Below, one piece after another: positions 5,170 through 12,272 of a DNA stretch of 12,272 nucleotides. Numbering within the stretch: position 1 is the first letter of the stretch; each line of letters starts with the position of its first letter. This DNA comes from Entophlyctis helioformis (taxonomy: Eukaryota; Chytridiomycota; Chytridiomycetes; Chytridiales; Chytriomycetaceae), in contig JAHLKH010000444.1 in assembly GCA_025526915.1 (NCBI GenBank), positions 1-12,272 of the forward strand. The letters are read 5' to 3'. Both the position numbers and the translations under genes were made by a program. The notes below the pieces were generated by a model. The model was not told the DNA's origin. It ran no database searches and saw nothing but the letters and a program-made list of their open reading frames with translations.

Positions 5170-8100
5170 ATGGAATCCCTGAAGAGCGGCTACCGAGTGA
5201 GTGCAGACTGCATCTGCCGCATATGCTGCGGCCATGCCACGCCGCCGGCTCTCTGTATGCGCACAGCAGCAGATGCTCACCTGCCGCCGAACGGCTGCCT
5301 GTGCGTCGTGTTGCTGCAACAATCGCTGCGGCCAAAACTCGTCCATGTCGCCCCATCCAGGCGGTGCAGGGCTATCTCCTGTCGCTCGAGCGCGCCGCCA
5401 CGGTGCCGGCACCCAAGGCCAGAGAGAATCGCCTCATGTCGCACATGACGGCCAAGTCGTCGTTTGAGAGCAACTCGACCCACCTGCCGCCCGAATACGT
5501 CTCCATCGCTGGCTACGTCGCCTCCACGTCGCGTCTCGCCCTCTTCGTCCTCCTTTCCGTGCTGTCGCTGGGCACGCTCCCGCTCTTTGCCAAGTGGAAG
5601 CCATGGGTGTGGTGTGCCATCGCTCGGCAGCGTGCCTCGGCCTTTCGGAGCGCCGAGTATGTCCTTATAGGCGGCCCTGACGGAGCGACCACTGAGCTGC
5701 CCATCGTCGAAGCCAACGCGTTTGTTGGGCACTCGGCGGCCAGGCGGCTCGAGGTCGTGCGCTTCTTTGAGTTTCGCAAGCAGCGCTACGTCTACCAAGA
5801 GGCATTCTCGAGCTTCCAGGTACTGCTCCTCTAGTCGCACTCTTTCCTACACCACGACGATCTGCCACTGCTGTGCCTGCCGTACGATCCTTGGACTGAC
5901 ACAATCCCTACTCGCCCAAACTGCTTCGCCGCCGTCTTGCGCCATCCTCACTCTCACCCGTGCCTCGCCGTCGTTGATATCGCTCCTTGATCCCACACCG
6001 TCATTTGGATCACGCCATCACTTGCACCCTTGCTTCGCCGTCGTCGATATCGCTTGCCTTTGCAACCTTGATCCCACACTGTCATCTGGATCGCGTCTGA
6101 ATTGCTTCGCCGTCGTTTCGCTCGGTCATCCTTGACACCGCTCTGATCTTCCCGCACGCGCCATCCTGATCACACCCTCACTCTCGCCCTTGCCTCGCCA
6201 TCGTTGATATCGCATCGGCATCATGGACACGATCCGCACAGCGCCAAAACCCAAGGCTGCTCGATCCCTTTGCAGAGATCCACAACATGCGCTACGGCAA
6301 GTCCAGCGAAGAGACCAGCATCCTCCTTCTCAACAACGGCCACAACTCCATCGACATCGGATCCACTCCCATCGTCCGCCTCGTTCTCGACAAGGTGCTC
6401 CATCCCTTTTACATCTTCCAATTTGTGTCCGTCGTCATCTGGATTGTGGGAGCATACACTACGTACGCGATCCTCATTCTCGTCATGAGTCTCGTGTCCA
6501 TTGGCTGGGAAGTCTACACGTCCAAGGTCAACGAAATCCACCTGCGTAGTCTGACGCGCAGCGAGGCTATCTGTCCCGTCCTCCGCGACGGCGTGCTCAA
6601 GCACATTGATGCATCCGAGCTCGTCGTTGGCGATGCCGTCATTCTGAGCGCGTCGGAAACCCCGCTCGGCGGCACCAACGTGTTCTGCGACATGGTGCTT
6701 ATCCAGGGCGAGTGCGTCATGGACGAATCCGCCCTCACTGGCGAGACGGTCCCTGTTGTCAAGATCCCGCTGCCCTTTATCCCCAGCGACGGTGCCAACC
6801 CCGACGAGACGATTCTCAACTCGGATCGTCACAAGGGCCATATCCTGTTTGGCGGCTCCCGCTTTGGCGAGATCAAGCCCAAGAAGAACTGGATGCTGGA
6901 ACGTGCTGGTGCGTCTGCAACCGACGAGTCTGAGATGGCCGTTGCTATTGTCATTGCGACTGGCTTCTCGTCGTCCAAGGGCGAGCTGTTCCGCTCGATC
7001 CTGTTTCCCACCCACATTGTGAGTAGGCCGTTGGCTATTCTTGTGTCGTGCAGTGCCATGCCATGCCAGCGCTCGTCGACTGAACCATCCGACGGCAACA
7101 GGATTTCAAGTTCAACAGAGACTCGTACAAGTTTCTTTGCGCGCTGGGTCTGGTGGCCTTTGCCGCGTTCCTCAACAGATGCATCACCGCGTAAGAAGGC
7201 ATCTGTGCATGCCCGCCTGCATGCATGCCTGACGCACACTCATAATTCTACATGTGCACAGTGCGTCCGAGGGTATCAAGTGGACCGATGCCATCATTTC
7301 GTCTCTCGATCTCATCACCATTGCAGGTGAGCCTTTGCCGTCGCTTCTTTTGCACCCGACTGCCGCTAGAGACCTGACGCGCTGGCTGGCTTGAACCCCT
7401 CTACAGTCCCACCGGCCCTGCCCCTGATCTTGAGTGTCGGCACGGCGTTCTCTCTCGACCGCCTCAAAAAGTCTCTCGTGTACTGCATCAACCCCAGTCG
7501 CATCAACTTTGCTGGCCGCATTGACGTCATGTGCTGGGACAAGACAGGGACGCTCACCACGCCCGAGCTGCACTTTGCCGGCATCGATGCAGCCGAAAGA
7601 CAGACGTTCAAGGGTTTCTCGCGCACTCTTGGAAACAGCTTGGCGGCCGCAGAGCGTGAAGGTCCTGGTTCCGATAGCAATACGCGTACAGACAGCGAGC
7701 CAGTCATTGCGGCTGTCGACGGGTCCCAGCCGCCCGACCAGCTGCTTCTGGATTTCAGCGACGGCCGCATGTCGATAGCATCCCGACTGCAGGTCGTGTC
7801 GCAGTCTTCGCAGTCTTGGCAGTCGCCGCAGCGCTTTGGCCAGATTGATGACGAGCCGAGCAGCGATGATCTGCCGCTCATCACTCTCGAGACCGCCATG
7901 GCCCTTTGCCACGGCGTTGTGCCCGACGAAACTGCCATCTCCTTGGTCATGCGCTTGATATCGAGCTTGTGAGATGCTCGGGATGGATGCCAGTGAGCAA
8001 CGACAGTCTGGACGCGTTTGCATCGTCGCACTCCCTGCCCATCGTCTGTGCCATGGTGCCAGCCATCACCGACCCGGCCTCGCCAGCATCTCCCGGCTCG

Positions 8101-10824
8101 CCGTCCGCCAACGCGGTGTTCGTCGACGGCCCATCTGCTCGCCCAAGCGCAGTGAACCGGCCGCTGGCTGGACCAGCATCCATCTCATCGTCCGCCATGC
8201 TCATCCTGCGCCGCTTTGATTTCGATGCCCACTTACAGCGCAGCTCGGTGATTGCGACGCTCGGCCCGGATCCACGACTGCCTCTGCACGTCATCACCAA
8301 GGGATCGCCCGAGGCTGTTCGCCACGCGTGCCGATCGTCGTCCGTTCCGCACAACTACTTCACTGTATGCCAGAACTACTCTGTGATGGGCTACTACGTG
8401 ATTGCAGTGGCGTGCCGCCGCCTGCGAAGCGACGAGCTTCCCAAGGGAACTGCTGCCGAACTCGCGAGTGCGCGTCGCGAGGCGATGGAGCATGATCTCG
8501 ACTTTGTTGGGTTCCTGTTGTTCTCGAACCCGTTAAAGGATGAGGCGATTTCGACCATCCAGATCCTGCGCGAGGCGCATATCCGCTCAGTCATCATGTG
8601 AGCACTCTGACTGTGTTGCTTTGTGGCACGACAAGCGACTAACAAATGCTGACTGACTGGCCGAGTAGTACTGGCGACAATGCGCTCACGGCGATCCATG
8701 TTGCGCGCGAGCTTGAGCTGTGCAAGCATGCCGTGCTGGTCGATATCCACGAGCAAGAGGTGCGATTCACCGAGGTGCCCAAAGTCGTTCCGCACTACGC
8801 CAGCGCTGAGAAGCCGCCCACGAGCGGCGTCCACGAGCGGGTCGATAGCGGCGATGACGAAGACGACGATATCGGTCGCAGCGGTCTCAGTCTCGGCGGA
8901 TCCAACTCGCGTCTAACGAGCGGGTTGAACATGGGCAGCGCCGGCAACCTTGCTACGACATCGGCGCTTCTCGAGTCTGCCGACTCGTTTGCCAGCTTCG
9001 ATGGGCGGCGGTACCGCCATATCGACGATCTGATCCACCAGCTGCCGCTCATGCCTGCGCAGACGGAGATCGCCATCACGGGTGCTGCCCTCGCTCTGCT
9101 GTGCGAGAGCTCTGACATTGAGTTTGTGGACTGGATTGTTGGCCGCGCACGCATCTTTTCGCGTGTGAAGCCGGACCAGAAGACCTGGCTTATCGAGCGG
9201 CTCATCAAGCTCGGCAAATACGTGGGCATGTGCGGTGACGGTGCGTCCACCACCTTGGTGTTTCCTTGTATGTGTGCGTGAGAGTTGTGCATGTATTGAT
9301 GCCGGTTGGTGTGGCAGGCACCAACGATTGCGGTGCTCTCAAGGCGGCACATGTTGGCATGGCCTTGTCTGACGCAGAAGCGAGCATTGTGGCGCCATTC
9401 ACGTCCGCACGCAAGCAGGTCTCTGATGCTGTGCAGCTTGTGCGCGAGGGTCGCTGTGCACTCGAAACATCCTTTGTGGCTTTCAAGGTGAGGGCGATCC
9501 TGGTGGATGCTCGCTTACCAGTTGGGCAAGCAGTTGGACTGACAGCTAAATGGCACATGCGGGATAGTACATGACGCTGTATCCCGTCATCCAGCTCATG
9601 ATGTCGGCCACGCTCAACCAGATCGGCAGCGCGCTGTCGAGCAACCAGTTCCTCTTTGACGATCTCGCCATTGTGACCGCCCTTGCGCTGTTCATGCTCT
9701 ACACCAAGCCGTCACGCGTGCTTGTGGCCGACCGGCCGACCGACGATCTCTTCTCGCCGCTTGTGCTCGTGTCCATTCTCGGCCAAGTTGCATTCTCCAT
9801 TGGGTTCTTTGCCATCAATCTCGCCGTCACGTCAAACCAGCCTTGGTTCTGCTCCATTGCCACTGCAACGTCCATGCTGGACGACGGCTTCATGCCATTG
9901 AACGACACACTCTCCGTCAAGGAAAACTATCCGTGCTATCCGTACGTCGCTGTGCACCTGCTTTTTCACTTGCCCGGCACCTCCCACATGTACTGACGCG
10001 CAATGCCATGACCGACATACGACAGCATCGACCCGTCCAGGGACATTACCCAGTCGGTGCTCATCAAGTCGTATGAGAACACGTCGGTGTGGCTGTACTC
10101 GCACTCCATGTTCGCCATCTCGTCGATTGTCTTCACTGTCACTACGCACTACCGCCTGCCCTTCTGGACCAACCACATCTACACGGCCTACTTTGCCGCC
10201 ATCTCGGCCGTGATTGTTGCAATGCTGCTGGCTCTGACCAACCCATCGACTGCGATCGCTCCCGGCCCCGACGAGTACACGGACACGCTCTCGTGGATTT
10301 TCAACATCCAGCCCGGCATCCCCGTCTCGTTCCGCGCCTTCCAAGTCGGACTCGTTGCTCTGCACGCGGCCATCGGACTGGCCTGGGAGCTGTTTGTTGT
10401 CGACGTGTACGTGCGACGCCATGTGCGGGCCACCGAGATGGCGCGACAGCATGCGATCGACTGGCGACGCGAGCAGGCCGTTGGCATCGAGTCTGCTGCG
10501 GCAGCTGCAGCCGAAGCACTCGATGCTGGCATGCGCATCGACCGCCGCAGTCGCGATGCGTCGACACAGCTGGCCGGCAGCTCCAGAGACATGGGCCTCA
10601 ATCGTCGTGTCAAGAGCGTCGGCGGCGGGCTCGGCATCCAAGGGCCGATTGATCTGGTCAGCGGCGACGTTGTGATCCGTGTCACTGGCCCTGGCTTTGA
10701 CGATGACAAGGCGGGAGAGAGCGGGTTTGAGCTTGCCAACATCGAGTCGAGCCCCGACTCTGTGGACTCGAGCCGCAGTTCTGGCGCGGTTCTGGTGCAT
10801 GGCATGGAATACAAACAGCGATAG
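5170..10824 (+). CDS. P5B-type P-type ATPase (ATP13A2/Ypk9-like, probable polyamine transporter)
   Basis: Ten exons fit: 5170-5196, 5361-5819, 6242-7018, 7102-7190, 7262-7326, 7407-8597, 8669-9240, 9318-9487, 9568-9941 and 10026-10824, about 1,507 aa. All junctions are GT-AG with matching phases. Motifs (approximate residues): N-terminal hydrophobic hairpin 62-85; core M1-M2; actuator loop LTGET 327-331; M4 PPALP 474-478, which marks P5B rather than P5A (PPELP); phosphorylation motif DKTGTLT at Asp517; nucleotide-binding KGSPE at Lys771; TGDN 871; hinge GDGTND 1059-1064, followed by CGALKAAHVGMALSDAEAS; then six C-terminal helices and a hydrophilic tail. The family pumps polyamines across vacuolar/endolysosomal membranes using ATP; substrate here is inferred. 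Exon 7407-8597 needs one extra base near 7943-7950 to stay in frame. The first exon (MESLKSGYR, then GTGAGT) is tentative; ATG 5436 is the alternative start. Confidence 0.88.
5922..6213 (+). repeat. Degenerate minisatellite in the long intron of the P5B ATPase gene
   Basis: A core close to TGCTTCGCCGTCGTTGATAT recurs at about 5922, 5961, 6031, 6103 and 6191, with spacings of about 40, 70, 72 and 88 bases. The 5961 and 6031 units also share a flank resembling TTGATCCCACACCGTCATTTGGAT. These units fill most of the 5820-6241 intron (422 nt), which is several times longer than most other introns in the gene. No coding content is evident in it. Confidence 0.7.
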
Positions 10825-10853
10825 GATAGACTGAAGAGTGATAAACGACTCAC

Positions 10854-11218
10854 TGAATGAAACAACAGCATGGCACGGTTCTTGTACCATTCCCCTTGGT
10901 GGTCCTGCTGCGGTTTGCTCTGGAGCACCGCCAGCCTCTGCTGCTGCAGATACTCGCTGTTCACCCAGATGATCGCCCTGTGGCACCGTCTGTTGGACAC
11001 CAGCCCCTCTCCTTTACGCATTCGCCAGACGGCCACGATCCAGCCACGCAGACGCACCTCGACGGCATCGTGACATTGGCATAATGGCATCCAGAGGTGT
11101 GTCTTCTCACGTGATCAGCCTGCCATGCTGCCATTGCCAGCAGTGACTCGTATTTTTGCCGATCAACCAAACAGAAGGTGGCATGGTTGCAGATGCGCGT
11201 TGCTGTCTTGCCATCCAT
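10854..11218 (-). CDS. Tentative small two-exon gene, product unknown, 3' end unresolved
   Basis: I do not recognise this product and the model is provisional. From the ATG at 11218 a frame reads MDGKTATRICNHATF, then LVDRQKYESLLAMAAWQADH, and reaches a GTGAGA donor at 11110. Skipping 53 nt to 11057 (acceptor GTCGAG) keeps phase 0 and continues with GWIVAVWRMRKGEG, IIWVNSEYLQQQRLAVLQ and DHQGEWYKNRAMLLFHS, a composition with strong G/C third-position preference. At 10853 a GTGAGT follows, which may be a second donor. Without splicing, the frame stays open into the antisense of the ATPase tail, so I cannot place the stop. The ATG lies only 46 bases from the divergent secreted-protein gene. It could also be a chance frame in the ATPase 3' flank. 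Confidence 0.3.
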
Positions 11219-11264
11219 GCAGGCTGCTGACTCTTGGGTACTGGCGTGATACGCCGGCCAGATA

Positions 11265-12272
11265 ATGCGCGTGGTCTTGGCTCTGCTTGCGTGTCTGGTT
11301 CGTCTTGCGGCGAGTGCGGCACCAGATCCAACGCCCATCTCGCCAGGCGTATGCGTACCAGCAGCCACAGTCGCGCCACGCGGCTATCCCCTCAATACCA
11401 TCGCGCCATCATGTTCAGAGACCGGCGAATGCGTCTGCCCGCCTGGAACCACTCTCGCGCCAGAAGTCGCAGACTACCTGCCCGACCTGGTCGATGGACC
11501 CGACGGTTTCGCCTCACAGGCACCATCTTGCACAACAACGTCCGTGTGCGATCAGCCGTATCCGACATTCCCGCCACCACTGCCGCCGACCTGCACCGAC
11601 GGATGCTCGATCGCCAGACACCTTGAGACGCGGCTCGAGCAGCTCGGCGTCGTCACTGGGTGTCTGCGCACCATGCGCGGCAAGACCAACTGGGCATGCG
11701 TGCTGTCCAAAATCGAAGGCACGGATATCGTGGGCGACCCTGTCGTGCTAAGCTACCTCTACGAAGCCGACAAAGAAGTGTGTGGCGGATACGGCCTGTA
11801 CGCGGTATGCACGGAACGGGACACGCTACGCCGTGTCGTTGCCGATGGCGAGCGCGGCATGAAATGCCGCAGCGTGACGGTCTGTGGCAGTAGCAAAGGC
11901 CCTAAGAGTGCGATGGGGCTTGCCGGTGCGTGAGGCGTCGTGTATGGCTGCATGAAACGCGGCGATCTGTTTAGTGACTCATGATGACTGGCACACACTC
12001 ATGCAGGTGGTCGTGGCGGCCGCATGGCGCAAGTCGATGACGGCGTTCCGGCTCCAGATCAAACCCCGTCGGCCTCTGCCGCCGCATCTCAGAGCACTTC
12101 TGCTGCTGCTCTGCTGCTGCTGCTCCTGAAAGTGTGTACAACTCAGATACAGCAAAGGCGGAGGCCGTGGGCCAGAAGCAGGACCAGCGATCTCAAGGCG
12201 AGCGGCAACGGACCTACTGCCCATGGTGTCGCTCGTCACGATCGTGCTCGTTCTCGGCATGCCATTGCATTT
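11265..12272 (+). CDS. Cysteine-rich secreted or surface protein, runs off right edge
   Basis: I do not recognise the family. The ATG at 11265 opens a classical signal peptide (MRVVLALLACLVRLAASAA, probable cleavage near residue 18-20). The mature part in exon 1 (11265-11925) has 14 cysteines and is rich in Pro and Thr at first (PSCSETGECVCPPGTTLAP, PTFPPPLPPTCTDGC), then more globular (NWACVLSKIEG, EVCGGYGLYAVCTE, KCRSVTVCG). A GTGCGT donor at 11926 pairs with the CAG at 12006 (81-nt intron, phase-compatible); otherwise a TGA at 11931 would end a 222-aa product. Exon 2 starts GGRGGRMAQVDDGVPAPDQT and becomes Ser/Ala-rich. In the GCT repeat near 12111 the best frame shifts by one, giving APESVYNSDTAKAEAVGQK. 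A hydrophobic stretch (LLPMVSLVTIVLVLGM) near the edge, in yet another frame, could be a membrane anchor. The cysteine pattern and Ser/Ala tail suggest a cell-surface or secreted protein. Confidence 0.6.
12099..12127 (+). repeat. GCT triplet repeat with an interruption
   Basis: TCT, three GCT, a two-base CT interruption at 12111-12112, four GCT and CCT. With one more G the run would be a single uninterrupted polyalanine tract. As written it throws the secreted-protein gene into another frame. Confidence 0.75.

Noticed and set aside
4472..5356. Reading the minus strand here as one uninterrupted 294-codon protein
   Set aside because: The Cox16 match is only restored by removing two GT-AG introns and starting at 5062. 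The extra sequence is intron, promoter and 3' flank.
6221..7015. A 264-codon antisense frame opposite the ATPase actuator domain
   Set aside because: The sense frame has the conserved LTGET loop and correct splice sites. The antisense product is a charged shadow.
7522..7529. A second perfect TGACGTCA, this one inside the ATPase gene
   Set aside because: It lies in the conserved coding sequence just before the DKTGT motif (Ile-Asp-Val-Met codons), so it is explained by the protein.
9832..10986. A 384-codon antisense frame opposite the ATPase C-terminal region
   Set aside because: The sense strand clearly encodes the last ATPase membrane helices. The antisense frame is an open shadow with no recognisable features.

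Overview
The window looks like nuclear DNA of a compact, GC-rich eukaryotic genome, most likely an early-diverging (zoosporic/chytrid-like) fungus. The signs are genes broken by short GT-AG introns (about 53-110 nt, plus a few longer ones), strong G/C preference at third codon positions, closely packed genes on both strands, and two clearly eukaryotic proteins: the mitochondrial assembly factor Cox16 and a P5B-type (ATP13A2-like) P-type ATPase. The phylum is an inference; no rRNA or other lineage marker is present.

Layout. At 1-917 (minus strand) lies the 5' part of a gene for a low-complexity Ser/Pro/Gln/His-rich protein that runs off the left edge. At 1135-4475 (plus) is a tandem array of three paralogues of a roughly seven-pass membrane protein that I cannot assign to a known family: a 5'-truncated copy without a start codon, then two intact single-exon copies of 285 and 306 aa. 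At 4581-5062 (minus) is a three-exon cox16 encoding 98 aa. It is divergent, across about 107 bp, from a large ten-exon P5B ATPase gene at 5170-10824 (plus, about 1,507 aa). Past the ATPase is a tentative two-exon minus-strand gene (about 10854-11218). A plus-strand gene for a cysteine-rich secreted protein starts at 11265 and runs off the right edge.

How they relate. Nothing indicates an operon-like pathway. Cox16 acts in the mitochondrial inner membrane, and P5B ATPases are typically polyamine transporters of endolysosomal or vacuolar membranes. The array of membrane proteins is the least explained content and looks like a lineage-specific duplication with very similar 3' blocks.

Caution. 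At four or more places a convincing reading frame moves by one base without a good intron: two in the left-edge gene, one in the ATPase and at least one in the right-edge gene. Some fall in triplet repeats. This may reflect indels in a draft assembly, unrecognised splicing, or real lesions. Reads or transcripts would be needed to decide.
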